A stretch of 64,000 bases of DNA from Hyphomicrobiales bacterium (GCA_900469345.1 UBWZ01000019.1:16641-80640), one strand, 5' to 3'; positions 26,304 through 35,554 are shown, numbered from the stretch's first letter. Program-made: numbers and translations. The notes: generated by a model from the letters alone, not told the origin.

Positions 26304-27677
26304 CTAGCCGTCGGACCAGAAGCGGCCGCCATCGAAGCCGTCGGAGATTGCGGACGGCAGAGCGTCCTGCGGTGGCGCAAGCGGCGTCGAGTGATCTGCA
26401 AGCACGCGATCCACGAGCACAGGCGCGGTCAGACCCGTGCGGCTGCCAGGCGGCGATACGGCCCAGGCGACGAGCGCTTCCTGACCGTCGAAGTCGTCTT
26501 CCGGCTCCATTTCCGGTGCCGACAGCGGTAGCGACGCGATCGAGGTCGCGGGTTGTTTCAGTAGTCCAAACGAGTGTGGCGCGGAACCGGCCACGGGCGC
26601 GAAGGCGCGCGCGGAAGACTGAAGAGCGGCGTCCGGGCGTGGTTGCAGCGAGGCGGTCAGAAGCGCGGCCGGCGCTTCGATGGCGCCGGGTCTCGAAGCC
26701 GGTGCCGGGATTGCCAGCGAGGCCAGATCCGCAAATTCGGGTGCTCTCGTTGGCGACGGTGCGGCCTTCTGCACCACCTGCAGCGCAAGCGCTTCCTCGG
26801 CGCGGCTGCGGGGCGTAGGCAGCATGGCAGTGGTGATGCTGCGGCGTGAAGGGACGGGAATTTCGTCTTCGTCATCCGTCGTCGATGCGGCGATCTCGAT
26901 CGACCGTGCCGGGGCGCCACGCCGCTTCAATTGCGCGATCGCCTGGGAATAGCCCGCAAGCGGTCGTCCGTCGGCCGGCATATGCACGGTCCGACCGTCG
27001 GGAAACAGCCGCGCCAACTCCTGCCGCGAAACGCGCGGCCAGGCTCGGACATTGCCGACATCCACATGCACGAACGTCGGATAATAGCCGACGCCGCCGG
27101 CCTGCAGCTGTAGCGCATGCCTCCGCAGTGTCGAAAGCTTGACGCCCGGAATGTAGAAATCGATTGCACGGCCCAGCATGTGCTGGCTCTTCGTCGCAAC
27201 GCCCGAAGCACGCGAGCGACCGCGCAGCATGCTGTTGGTGGAGGGCGACCGGTAGCCGGACACGATGTGGATCGGTCCCTGGGCGCCGCTGCGGTCGTAG
27301 ATCTCCCAGAGGAGGTCGAAGAGCCGCGGATCCATCCGAGTCGTCTCGTTCTTGCGCCAGTCGCGCAGAAAGCGGTTGAGCTGGATGAGGCCCCGCTGGT
27401 CGAGGCGGCCGTCGCGCTTGTAGGTGATCTCCGCCCGCTCGCCCGTATGGGTAAAGAACAATTTCAGCGTTCGGTCTTCCGCCTCGGCAGCCGCTGCCGA
27501 TCCGACCAGCGCCGCAAACATCAGCGCGAGGGCGCGGGAAGCCCGGCCGCAGGTGCCGGCAAAAGCGGCAAGGAGTTCGACACCGGAGCCTGCGCAGGCC
27601 GGCAGGCAGGAGGGTGAAAGCGACTGAGACACGACGAACCCGCTCGACTGGATACCATGGGGTGGGGCCGGACGCAC
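26304..27677 (-). CDS. DUF882 / YcbK-like M15 peptidase-fold periplasmic protein with long disordered tail
   Basis: 457 aa from a GTG start. The DUF882 domain (about residues 65-235) has the metal-site motifs of the M15 fold: SQHMLGRAIDFYIPG (His, Asp) and FVHVDVGNVRAW (His, Asp), plus VSGYRSPSTNSMLRGRSRA. Related E. coli proteins act as murein endopeptidases. The C-terminal 220 residues are low-complexity, rich in Ala, Pro and Ser, and probably disordered. An export signal lies near ALALMFAALVGSAAAAEAED. The start is uncertain: GTG 27677 (GGGAG upstream), GTG 27632 or ATG 27521. Confidence 0.8.
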   Translation of the reverse strand: MRPAPPHGIQSSGFVVSQSLSPSCLPACAGSGVELLAAFAGTCGRASRALALMFAALVGSAAAAEAEDRTLKLFFTHTGERAEITYKRDGRLDQRGLIQLNRFLRDWRKNETTRMDPRLFDLLWEIYDRSGAQGPIHIVSGYRSPSTNSMLRGRSRASGVATKSQHMLGRAIDFYIPGVKLSTLRRHALQLQAGGVGYYPTFVHVDVGNVRAWPRVSRQELARLFPDGRTVHMPADGRPLAGYSQAIAQLKRRGAPARSIEIAASTTDDEDEIPVPSRRSITTAMLPTPRSRAEEALALQVVQKAAPSPTRAPEFADLASLAIPAPASRPGAIEAPAALLTASLQPRPDAALQSSARAFAPVAGSAPHSFGLLKQPATSIASLPLSAPEMEPEDDFDGQEALVAWAVSPPGSRTGLTAPVLVDRVLADHSTPLAPPQDALPSAISDGFDGGRFWSDG

Positions 27678-27823
27678 TTGCCCGGCTCCCGCGAACCTGA
27701 GCGAATTATGGTCAATGAAATGCTAACGGGAGGTTGATGGCGGGCCCCGCAGTGGACCACACACGCATTTGTGAGGGGGCCGAGGCCCCGGCTCGAGCGC
27801 GGAAACCCCGGATCGCCGTTTGA

Positions 27824-29542
27824 TCAGGCCTGCTGGGCCATCTCCTTCGAGGTGGTCGATTTCAGCAGGCGTTCGACCGTTCGAACGATGCTCTCGAGCG
27901 CCTCCCGCGGTGGTTTGAGGCCTGACACGGCGTCGTGGACCTCTGAACCGAGGATGGTTTCGATCGCCGAATACTGCGGTATGTTCGGCCGCTGCCAGGT
28001 ATGCAGAAGGTTTTTCTTCGCCAGCTGGTCCACGAACCGCACGATCGGAGAACTGGCGGCAGCCTCGGGGTCCGCGCTGACGGAGAACCGCGGCGCAACC
28101 GGAAAGCCGTTCTTGACATGCGCTTTCATCGCTTCGCGAGAGGTCATCCAGGCAATCGCGTCGGCGGCAAGCTCGACACGCTCTTCCGGCAGGTTGCTCG
28201 GGATGCAAAAGAGGAAGCCGCCGATCGGGGAGACGCGCGTGCCGCCCGGGCCGGAGGGTTGTGGCAGGTATTCGACCCGGCGCTTGACCACCGACTGCAC
28301 GTCGTATTCGAAGCGGGCGGCCCGCATCGTCCAGAAATAGCCGAGGCTGGCCTTTCCTTTCAGAAAAATTTCCAGCGTGCGGTCCCAGGCCATGTCGAGA
28401 ATGTTGGGTGGCGAGATCTCCAGCAGCCGACGCATGTAGTCGAGGGTCGCAAGGCCGGCGTCCGACAGGATCGTGCAGCTCAGCTGTTCGAGATTGGTGC
28501 CGTCAAGCGTAAAGCCTGTCCGGGTCTTGCGCATGGAAATCGGCGGCTGCCCGCAGGCGCCGAGAAAGAAGAGGAAGCTGGACGCGATCGGCATGCCGCG
28601 CGCTCCGTCCCAGACCGCGCCGTAAACGCCGTCTGCCGGCGAATGAAACCGACGGCCCGAGGAGATCACCTCGTCGAAGGTCTTGGGGAAATGGAGGCCG
28701 GCGTCGGCGAACAGGTCCTTGCGGGCGCCGAGAAACTCCACTGTGCAGTAGCCGGGCACTCCGTAGTCGCTGCCTTCCCAGGTCGCGGTCGACCAGATGG
28801 TGGGATGGAAATCGAGCGGATTGATGCCGGTCTTCTGGATATAGCTGTCGATTGGCCGGATGGTGCCGCTTTCGGCAAATTCGCCGAGCCAGGGCATGTT
28901 GATGGCGACGACATCATAGTGCGACGTGGCTTCGCCACCGTTTTCGCGCACCCGCCTGTAGAGCTCCGGCAGGGGCAGCAGGTCGAAATTCTTGCGCGAC
29001 GCGAGATTGTTGCGGAAGTCCGCCCACATGTTGCGCATCGCCGAGAAGTAGTTGTCGTCGTTGAGAAGAAAGCGGAGCTCGATCTGAGACTCGGCGCGCT
29101 TCTGCACCAGCCGCATGGGGGGAATGATCTGCGAGCCGATCGGCGTGCCGCCGAAGTAATACTCGTCCTCTTCCTCGCCGGCCCTGAGGCCAAGCGTTTG
29201 GGCGAGCAGCGATTTGGTCTGGCGGGCATAGGTCTCGAACGACAGAAGCAACTGCCTGCTGGGCTGTAGATAGAAGCTCTTGCCGGTGCCGGCCTTCGCC
29301 ACCCGCTCGATGTGGCCGCTGTCGATCATGCGGTTGATCAGGCGCATCGACGTCGCATAGGGCAGGCCGGATTCTTGCCCGAGCACGGAAATCGATACGT
29401 TCTGGCTGAGGATATGCGATCTGATCAGGTAGGTCACCACCCGCCAGATCGAGTCATCGTCGGATGGCGTCACCATATCCCGGAAGGGCTGGCGGGTTTT
29501 CTCCACGAAGTCGATGACCCGCAGCATTTCGTATTCGTTCAC
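27824..29542 (-). CDS. Winged-helix transcription regulator fused to a type II extracellular-solute-binding domain
   Basis: 572 aa, no signal peptide. Residues 28-95 form a MarR-like winged helix (SISVLGQESGLPYATSMRLI as helix-turn-helix, then a wing with HIERVAKAGTGKSFYLQPS). A linker is followed, from about residue 155, by a complete SBP_bac_1-type ligand-binding domain: SHYDVVAINMPWLGEFAESG, YGVPGYCTVEFLGARKDLF, and a C-terminal helical lobe. Such domains normally lie outside the membrane, so here it should be an intracellular ligand sensor. It lies 70 bp downstream of a dehydrogenase gene and divergent from the catabolic operon at 30890, which it probably controls. Confidence 0.82.
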   Translation of the reverse strand: MNEYEMLRVIDFVEKTRQPFRDMVTPSDDDSIWRVVTYLIRSHILSQNVSISVLGQESGLPYATSMRLINRMIDSGHIERVAKAGTGKSFYLQPSRQLLLSFETYARQTKSLLAQTLGLRAGEEEDEYYFGGTPIGSQIIPPMRLVQKRAESQIELRFLLNDDNYFSAMRNMWADFRNNLASRKNFDLLPLPELYRRVRENGGEATSHYDVVAINMPWLGEFAESGTIRPIDSYIQKTGINPLDFHPTIWSTATWEGSDYGVPGYCTVEFLGARKDLFADAGLHFPKTFDEVISSGRRFHSPADGVYGAVWDGARGMPIASSFLFFLGACGQPPISMRKTRTGFTLDGTNLEQLSCTILSDAGLATLDYMRRLLEISPPNILDMAWDRTLEIFLKGKASLGYFWTMRAARFEYDVQSVVKRRVEYLPQPSGPGGTRVSPIGGFLFCIPSNLPEERVELAADAIAWMTSREAMKAHVKNGFPVAPRFSVSADPEAAASSPIVRFVDQLAKKNLLHTWQRPNIPQYSAIETILGSEVHDAVSGLKPPREALESIVRTVERLLKSTTSKEMAQQA

Positions 29543-29612
29543 GTCGGCCTCCCCACCGTCGCGTCATTGCATCGCCAGTCTAGTGGGTGGAACGAAACTT
29601 CGCCAGCGCTGC

Positions 29613-30542
29613 CTAGACGGCTTTGAGATCCCGCTTCGGACGGACGTCGTCCTTGGGGCCAAGGCCCGCGAGCCGTTCCGACTGCTCGAACAGGACGAAG
29701 AAGTCCTTCTCGGCCAGCCCTTCGGCGAACGCCGCCTCGTATTGCTGTCGAATCATCGAGGCGAGATACATCGGCACATGGTCGGCCTTGGCCGCACCGA
29801 GAATGAGGTCGAAGTCCTTCATCATCTGCGACACCGAGAATGCGGGGTCGAAGTTCCGTTGCACCAGGAGCTCTCGCTTGTAGGCGATCAGCGGCGACGC
29901 AACGGCACTCTCGCAGATCACGTTCAGCATGGTCTCGACCGAAAGATTGCCTTTCAGCCCAAGCGTCAGGGCCTCGCCCAGCAGGGCTGCGGTCGCGCCG
30001 ACCAAGGCGTTCAGCACCAGCTTGAGATAGCGCGCCTCCTCGCCGGTGCCGAGGTAAAAGCGCCGCGACGAAAAGGATTCAAGGATAGTCTCGATCTGGC
30101 GGTAGGCCTCCTCGGGGCCCGATACCATGACGGAGAGCGTGCCGGACGCTGCTGTCGCGGTACTGCCGGAGACCGGCGCCCGCAGATAGGCGACGCCGCG
30201 GGCGTCGAGCGCCGTGCTCACCTCGGCAGAAATCTCAGGCGACACCGTGCTCATCTCGACCAGGATCTGTCCCGGCTTCATCAGTCCGGCAAGGCCACCG
30301 GCTGCAAGCGTCAGGTCGCGCAGAACCGTGTCGTTCGGAATGGTGAGCATGATTACATCCGATGCTGCGACCAGGTCCTCAAGCGAGTGGGAGACATTCG
30401 CTCCCAGCGCCACCACCGAAGCCCGGTTTTCCGGAAGCGGTTCGTAGACCGAAAGGCCAAAGCCGTTTTCCAGAACGCGCCGGCTCATCGGTGTGCCCAT
30501 CTTCCCGATGCCTGCCCAGCCGATTTTCAATGCTTTACTCAT
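29613..30542 (-). CDS. 3-hydroxyisobutyrate dehydrogenase-family NAD(P)-dependent oxidoreductase
   Basis: 309 aa. A beta-hydroxyacid dehydrogenase with the Rossmann motif IGWAGIGKMGTPMSRRVLEN, the substrate-binding segment LRAPVSGSTATAASGTLSVM and the catalytic Lys in ARYLKLVLNALVG. The family oxidises 3-hydroxyacids (hydroxyisobutyrate, tartronate semialdehyde, 6-phosphogluconate-like compounds). Divergent from the ABC operon by 347 bp and same strand as the regulator fusion, it is the first gene of a two-gene unit with it. It likely handles an acid intermediate of the neighbouring catabolism. Confidence 0.88.
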   Translation of the reverse strand: MSKALKIGWAGIGKMGTPMSRRVLENGFGLSVYEPLPENRASVVALGANVSHSLEDLVAASDVIMLTIPNDTVLRDLTLAAGGLAGLMKPGQILVEMSTVSPEISAEVSTALDARGVAYLRAPVSGSTATAASGTLSVMVSGPEEAYRQIETILESFSSRRFYLGTGEEARYLKLVLNALVGATAALLGEALTLGLKGNLSVETMLNVICESAVASPLIAYKRELLVQRNFDPAFSVSQMMKDFDLILGAAKADHVPMYLASMIRQQYEAAFAEGLAEKDFFVLFEQSERLAGLGPKDDVRPKRDLKAV

Positions 30543-30889
30543 GAAATACCTTCCTTCCCTGCCGTGTCAGACCAGCAAGCGCTTTTCGACAACCTCACGG
30601 AAAAATGCGCCGCGATACCGGCCAAATAGGCACTTCAGGCACATCATCCTCCCGCTGCCATACTAGCGCCTCCGACAAGCAGCCGACTGCTATGAAAATA
30701 TCCAAAACGGATAATTAAAGGTTTGTCGAAGGACAGTATCATCCCTTAGCCTCCATATCCGGATCGTACGGCGTTCCTGTGGGAGGAATAAAAGCCGTCA
30801 GTGAAGTTATGGGAGCCGCCGCGACACCTGTTTCGGCGAACAGTACTTTGCTGCGCCGCGATTACTTGGTCTCTAGGAGGAGGACAATT
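30543..30889. promoter_or_regulatory. 347-bp divergent promoter region of the catabolic locus
   Basis: AT-rich DNA between the oxidoreductase/regulator unit and the ABC-SDR operon, presumably carrying both promoters. It includes the inverted repeat at 30699-30713 and a palindrome ATCCGGAT at 30756-30763. No separate gene is visible; the frame at 30779 is an unsupported extension of the binding-protein gene, which has its own AGGAGGAGG ribosome site. Confidence 0.6.
30699..30713. promoter_or_regulatory. Candidate operator, inverted repeat TATCC-N5-GGATA
   Basis: A perfect 5-bp inverted repeat around a five-base spacer, in the divergent control region. Its half-site TATCC recurs 43 bases downstream inside TATCCGGAT. 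A dimeric winged-helix protein such as the adjacent regulator fusion could bind it. Short repeats occur by chance, so this is only a candidate. Confidence 0.35.
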
Positions 30890-32023
30890 ATGACTAAGAA
30901 GCTTTTGGGTGCCGTAATATCGATTGCATTGCTTGGCAGTGCCAGTATGTCACTTGCGGACCCCTATGCCGGCGTGCCGCGCACATTCCTGTTCAATCCG
31001 TCGCTGAACGTCTGCTTCAAGGATACGGCGGAGTTCAAGAAGGACGGTCCTTACACGATCGGTTTCTCCAATGCCGGCCTTGGTGACAGCTGGCGTGTCG
31101 TCATGCTGCACTCGATGGAAAAGGCCGCTGCCGAGCACAAGGACAAGATCAAGCATCTGCTGATCACCGATGCCGGCCACGACGATGCCAAGCAGGTGTC
31201 GGACATCCAGGACCTGATCTCCCAGGGCGTCGATCTGCTGATCGTCAGCGCCAACACGGAGCAGGCGGTCGATCCCGCGGTGTCGCGCGCCATGGAGCAG
31301 GGCATCCCGGTCGTCATGGTTGATCGTCGAGTCGCCTCCGACAATTTCGTGACCTTCGTCACCGCCTCGGACGCCATGATGGGCCGCCTGTTTGCGCAGT
31401 GGATCGTCGAGAAGCTGCACGGAAAGGGTAACATCGTCATCCTCGGCGGGCAGGCCGGTTCCAGCCCCAACGAGCTGCGCGTCACGGCTGCCAAGCAGGT
31501 GCTCGACCAGTATCCCGACATCAAGATCCTCGACACGGTCTATTCCGACTGGAGCCCTGTCAAGGGCAAGCAGGTCATGCAGGCGGTGATCTCGAAATAC
31601 GGCAAGGACATCAATGCCGTGCTGTCCACCCACGGCCTCCAGACGCCGGGCTCGATCGAGGCATTCGTCGAAGCCGGCTTCAAGGAAGGCCAGATCCCGC
31701 CGCATACCACCTCCGACGTCAATGGCCCGCTGCAGATGGCCCTGAAATACAAGGTGCCGATGCTGGAAGTCGGCTACCCGCCGGCCATGGGCGGGACGTC
31801 GATCGAGGTCGCGCTCAAGGTTCTGGCTGGCGCCAAGGTGCCCTGCACCTACGAGATCAACGCCCAGATCGCCACCACCGATGGCGATGAGACGCCCTCC
31901 ATCCGACCCGACGTCCATATCAAGGACATGGTCATGCCGAACGCGCCCGCTGACATGCTGGTCACCGGCGGCATGGGCGCCGACTACAATCCGTCCACCT
32001 ATAAGGTCGACTACCCGCAATAA
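30890..32023 (+). CDS. Periplasmic sugar-binding protein of a ribose-type ABC transporter
   Basis: 377 aa. Signal peptide (MTKKLLGAVISIALLGSASM, cut near SLADP), then a type I periplasmic-binding fold: YTIGFSNAGLGDSWRVVMLH, IQDLISQGVDLLIVSANTEQ, IPVVMVDRRVASDNFVTFV and KGNIVILGGQAGS. This is the RbsB/CUT2 group. The ATG at 30890 is set by AGGAGGAGG seven bases upstream; the longer frame is rejected. First gene of a long operon; a hairpin follows it. The ligand is unknown, but the operon hints at a cyclic polyol or glycoside. Confidence 0.9.
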   Translation: MTKKLLGAVISIALLGSASMSLADPYAGVPRTFLFNPSLNVCFKDTAEFKKDGPYTIGFSNAGLGDSWRVVMLHSMEKAAAEHKDKIKHLLITDAGHDDAKQVSDIQDLISQGVDLLIVSANTEQAVDPAVSRAMEQGIPVVMVDRRVASDNFVTFVTASDAMMGRLFAQWIVEKLHGKGNIVILGGQAGSSPNELRVTAAKQVLDQYPDIKILDTVYSDWSPVKGKQVMQAVISKYGKDINAVLSTHGLQTPGSIEAFVEAGFKEGQIPPHTTSDVNGPLQMALKYKVPMLEVGYPPAMGGTSIEVALKVLAGAKVPCTYEINAQIATTDGDETPSIRPDVHIKDMVMPNAPADMLVTGGMGADYNPSTYKVDYPQ

Positions 32024-32037
32024 GTCCTCCCGGACGA

Positions 32038-32060
32038 GGCGGGGCGCTCGTCGCCCCGCC
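32038..32060 (+). terminator. Hairpin after the binding-protein gene (partial terminator or mRNA stabiliser)
   Basis: GGCGGGGCG, loop CTCGT, CGCCCCGCC: a perfect 9-bp GC stem followed by GACTTTAT, 15 bases after the stop codon and 26 bases before the ATPase ATG. Such hairpins commonly leave more binding protein than membrane components. A counterpart stands at 48322-48347 in the second ABC operon. Confidence 0.6.
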
Positions 32061-32086
32061 GACTTTATCATTGCGAGGATCACGTC

Positions 32087-33577
32087 ATGTTGTCGTTGAG
32101 CGGAATCTCAAAGTCTTTTCCGGGTGTTCGCGCCCTGTCGGAAGTGTCGCTGGATGTGCGCAGCGGAGAAATCCATGCGCTGGTCGGCGAAAACGGTGCG
32201 GGCAAATCGACCCTGACCCGCACGATCGCCGGCGTCCACCAGCCGGATGAAGGGACGATCAGGTTCGACGGTCGGGATATCCGCTGGACAAGCCCCGGCG
32301 ATGCCAAGAAAGCGGGCATCCATGTCATCTACCAGGAATTCGTGCTTTTTCCGCATCTGAGCGTCGCCGAGAACATCTATATCGGCCACGAGCGCAAAAC
32401 CCGGTTCGGCCTCATCGACCACAAAAAGGCCGCCGCCGATGCGCGCGAGCTTCTGGCACGGTTCGGCCTAGACCTCGATCCCAAGGCCATGGTCAGCGAT
32501 CTGTCGGTCGCCGACCAGCAGATGGTGGAGATCGCCAAGGCGCTGGTTCACGACGTGAAGCTGCTGATCCTGGATGAGCCTACGGCCGTGATCTCCGGTC
32601 CCGAAGTCGACGTCTTGTTCAAGCGCCTCCGCGCGCTGCGAGATGCCGGCGTGGCGATCATCTACATTTCCCATCGGCTGGAGGAGATCTTCGCGCTGTG
32701 CGATCGGGTGAGCGTGCTGAAGGACGGCCGCTATATCGGCACGCGTCCGGTCGCCGAGGTCGACCGCAACGAACTCATCTCGATGATGGTGGGGCGCTCG
32801 CTGGTCGAGCTGTTTCCGCCGCGCCGCACGCTCGCCGCGGACCGGCCAACCGTGCTCGAGGTCAGCGATTTGTCGGTTCCCGGCCGCGTCCGCAACGCCT
32901 CGATGGTGCTGCGTGCGGGCGAGATCACCGGGCTTGCCGGCATGGTCGGCGCCGGCCGCTCCGAACTTGCCTTTGCAATCTTTGGTGCCCTTAAGAAGTC
33001 GGGCGGATCCGTCTTTCTCGATGGCAAGGATATCTCGAAGACGACACCGGCAGAGGCGATCGCCGCGGGCATCGGCCTGGTTACGGAAGACCGCAAGGGC
33101 CAGGGCCTTGCCATGCTGCTCGATATTGCCGCCAACATCACAGCCTCCACCCTGCCGACCGTGACCCGCTACGGCCTCATCGACCGGAACCAGGAAAACA
33201 GCATCGCCGAAGCAGAGATCGCCAATTACCGGGTCGCATGCCGGGGACCATCGACGGGCGTGCTGCAGATGTCCGGCGGCAACCAGCAAAAGGTCATTCT
33301 TGCGCGCTGGGCACGAACCAGCAGCCGGGTGCTGATCCTCGACGAGCCGACCCGCGGCGTCGATGTGGGCGCCAAAACCGAGATCTATCGCATCATTCAC
33401 GAGCTCGCCGACAGCGGCATCGCGGTGCTGATGATCTCTTCCGAACTGCCGGAAATCGTGGGTCTGTCGGACCGCGTCTACGTCATGCGCGAAGGCGAGA
33501 TCGTCGGTGCGCTGGAGACGGACGAGATCAACGAGCAGGCGGTCATCGCCCTTGCAACCCATCAACTGGCAGCGTGA
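32087..33577 (+). CDS. CUT2-type sugar ABC transporter ATP-binding protein (two NBDs)
   Basis: 496 aa with two nucleotide-binding domains in tandem, as in RbsA/XylG. NBD1: Walker A GENGAGKST, signature SVADQQMVEIAK, Walker B LLILDEPTAV. NBD2: a degenerate Walker A (GMVGAGRSE), the signature MSGGNQQKVILARW and Walker B VLILDEPTRGVD. GCGAGGAT lies upstream of the ATG. It follows the binding-protein gene and precedes two permeases, completing a SBP-ATPase-permease-permease importer. Confidence 0.94.
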   Translation: MLSLSGISKSFPGVRALSEVSLDVRSGEIHALVGENGAGKSTLTRTIAGVHQPDEGTIRFDGRDIRWTSPGDAKKAGIHVIYQEFVLFPHLSVAENIYIGHERKTRFGLIDHKKAAADARELLARFGLDLDPKAMVSDLSVADQQMVEIAKALVHDVKLLILDEPTAVISGPEVDVLFKRLRALRDAGVAIIYISHRLEEIFALCDRVSVLKDGRYIGTRPVAEVDRNELISMMVGRSLVELFPPRRTLAADRPTVLEVSDLSVPGRVRNASMVLRAGEITGLAGMVGAGRSELAFAIFGALKKSGGSVFLDGKDISKTTPAEAIAAGIGLVTEDRKGQGLAMLLDIAANITASTLPTVTRYGLIDRNQENSIAEAEIANYRVACRGPSTGVLQMSGGNQQKVILARWARTSSRVLILDEPTRGVDVGAKTEIYRIIHELADSGIAVLMISSELPEIVGLSDRVYVMREGEIVGALETDEINEQAVIALATHQLAA

Positions 33578-33585
33578 GGCGGGCT

Positions 33586-34551
33586 ATGAACTTGACGCAT
33601 TCCAAGCTGGGTTTTGGCATCAACCGCTCGCGGGCCGGCATCATCGTCGTCGTGGCGCTGCTGGCCATCCTGTTCATCATCGGCATTGCCGTGTCCGATC
33701 GGTTCGGTACCAGCCGCAATCTCCTCAACATCTACGAGCAGTCGACCGGGCTTGCCCTTGTCAGCCTGGGCCAGACCCTAGCGGTTCTGACCGGCGGCAT
33801 CGACCTGTCTGTTGGTTCCGTGATCAGCCTGGTGTCCATGCTGACCTCCGGCCTGATCAGCGGCGACCAGTCGATGGTGATCCCGGTTGTCATCGGCGTG
33901 CTGGCGCTCGGGCTGGCGATCGGCGCCATCAATGGCGGCGTGATCATCGTGATGGGCGTCCATCCGCTGATCGTGACGCTAGGCACGGGCGCGATCATCC
34001 AGGGCATCGCTCTGCTCTACGGCCTAGGGCCGATCGGCAAGGTACCCAAGGGGTTCGATTACTTTGCCTATGGGCGGCTTCCGGGCGGGATCTCGTTCGG
34101 CGCCACGTTCACGATGCTGCTCTTCCTGCTGTCCGCTTTTCTGCTCGCCCGCACCAAGGCAGGCCGCTACATCTATGCCACCGGCGACGATCCGCATGCC
34201 GCGACCCTGATGGGGCTGCCGACGACGCGCATCATCATGCTAGTCTACATGCTGACAGGGTTCTGCTCGGCCCTGACCGGCGTCTATCTGGTCAGCCGCT
34301 TCGGCGTCGGCCAGCCTTACACCGGGGCAAACTACACGCTGGCCTCCATCACCCCCGTGGTCGTCGGCGGGACCATGCTGGCCGGCGGACGCGGCGGTGT
34401 GATTGGCACCCTTCTCGGCGTCTACCTGGTCTCGCTTCTCAACAATCTCCTCAACTTCCTCGGCGTGTCGACGCACCTGCAACTGGTCGCGCAGGGTCTC
34501 GTCATCATTGCCGCCGTATCCGTCTACGTCGAAAAAAGGAGGATTGCCTGA
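33586..34551 (+). CDS. CUT2 sugar ABC transporter permease 1
   Basis: 321 aa with roughly nine membrane segments, in the RbsC/BPD_transp_2 family: the motif LAVLTGGIDLSVGSVISL is the canonical EAA-like permease stretch, and the second half has TLASITPVVVGGTMLAGGRGG. The true start is the ATG at 33586, nine bases after the ATPase stop; the longer upstream frame runs inside the ATPase. Its stop overlaps the next permease's start (TGATG). Confidence 0.93.
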   Translation: MNLTHSKLGFGINRSRAGIIVVVALLAILFIIGIAVSDRFGTSRNLLNIYEQSTGLALVSLGQTLAVLTGGIDLSVGSVISLVSMLTSGLISGDQSMVIPVVIGVLALGLAIGAINGGVIIVMGVHPLIVTLGTGAIIQGIALLYGLGPIGKVPKGFDYFAYGRLPGGISFGATFTMLLFLLSAFLLARTKAGRYIYATGDDPHAATLMGLPTTRIIMLVYMLTGFCSALTGVYLVSRFGVGQPYTGANYTLASITPVVVGGTMLAGGRGGVIGTLLGVYLVSLLNNLLNFLGVSTHLQLVAQGLVIIAAVSVYVEKRRIA

Positions 34552-35531
34552 TGGCTGTTGCAAAAGCCGAAGACGGCCTCAACCGCTCAGCAGCCCGCAA
34601 AAGCTTTGGCATGGGCGAGATCGTCAAGCGATATGGGATCTACCTTTTTCTCGTCCTTGCCATCCTGGTGACGACGGCGATCAGCCCGGCCTTTGTGAGT
34701 GGCTCCAACATCACCAACATGCTGATGCAGCTTGCGCCGCTCGCGGTTGTGGTGATCGGCCAGACCTTCGTCATCCTGGTCCGCGGCCTCGATCTCTCCG
34801 TGGCGTCCGTCATGGCGACGGCCGCCGTCATCGCCACGAGCTTCAGCGGCCAGGACGGGGCAGCCTTGACGGTGCTGTTTGCCAGTATCGCCATGGGCGC
34901 CGCGACCGGTCTTGCCAACGGGCTGCTCGTCACCAAGCGAAACGTCTCGCCCTTTCTGGCAACGCTCGCCACGATGATCGTGTTGCAGGGGTTTCGCTTC
35001 GCCGCCACCCAGGGCGCACCGTCAGGCAACGTGCCGCCGATCTTCCGGCTGCTCGGTTCGGGCAAATTCTACGGCGTCCCCTATAACCTGATGGTGATGC
35101 TGGTGATGGCCGCCATCTTCGCCGTGTTGCTGCACAAGGCCGCCTTCGGACGCCGGGTTTTCATCACCGGCGGCAATCCGGTGACCGCGCGGCTGGTCGG
35201 CATCTCCGCCGATCGGGTGATCATCGCCTGCTACATGATCTGCGGCGGTCTCGCCGCCCTGGCAGGCCTGTTGCTGTCCGGCTTCGTCGGTGTCGTCGAC
35301 AATTTCGTCGGTCGCGGTTTTGAACTCGACTCGATCGTCGCGGCGGTGATGGGCGGCGTCGCCCTGTCCGGCGGACGCGGGACAATCCCCGGGGCACTCG
35401 CCGGCGCTGCCATTCTTGTCGTGCTGTCGAATGCTGTGGTGATGATCGGCATGCCCGTGCAGCTGCAGATCATCGTCAAGGGCGTGGTGATCATCGTAGC
35501 TGCCAGCCTCTACGTCCGCACGGCGCGTTAG
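34551..35531 (+). CDS. CUT2 sugar ABC transporter permease 2
   Basis: 326 aa, RbsC family, membrane segments from residue 30. Motifs: TFVILVRGLDLSVASVMAT and SIVAAVMGGVALSGGRGTIP. The ATG overlaps the previous stop by one base, with AAGGAGG eight bases upstream. Two different permeases indicate a heterodimeric channel, as in some rhizobial CUT2 systems, unlike the RbsC homodimer. Confidence 0.92.
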   Translation: MAVAKAEDGLNRSAARKSFGMGEIVKRYGIYLFLVLAILVTTAISPAFVSGSNITNMLMQLAPLAVVVIGQTFVILVRGLDLSVASVMATAAVIATSFSGQDGAALTVLFASIAMGAATGLANGLLVTKRNVSPFLATLATMIVLQGFRFAATQGAPSGNVPPIFRLLGSGKFYGVPYNLMVMLVMAAIFAVLLHKAAFGRRVFITGGNPVTARLVGISADRVIIACYMICGGLAALAGLLLSGFVGVVDNFVGRGFELDSIVAAVMGGVALSGGRGTIPGALAGAAILVVLSNAVVMIGMPVQLQIIVKGVVIIVAASLYVRTAR

Positions 35532-35554
35532 AAAAACACTGGGAGGAGAATACC

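Noticed and set aside
27755..27800. GC-rich palindrome GGGGCCGAGGCCCC after the regulator gene
   Set aside because: The two-base loop cannot close as drawn, and no U-tract follows, so I did not call a terminator.
33238..33585. N-terminal extension of the first ABC permease
   Set aside because: The extension overlaps the ATPase gene in another frame; the permease begins at its own ATG at 33586.
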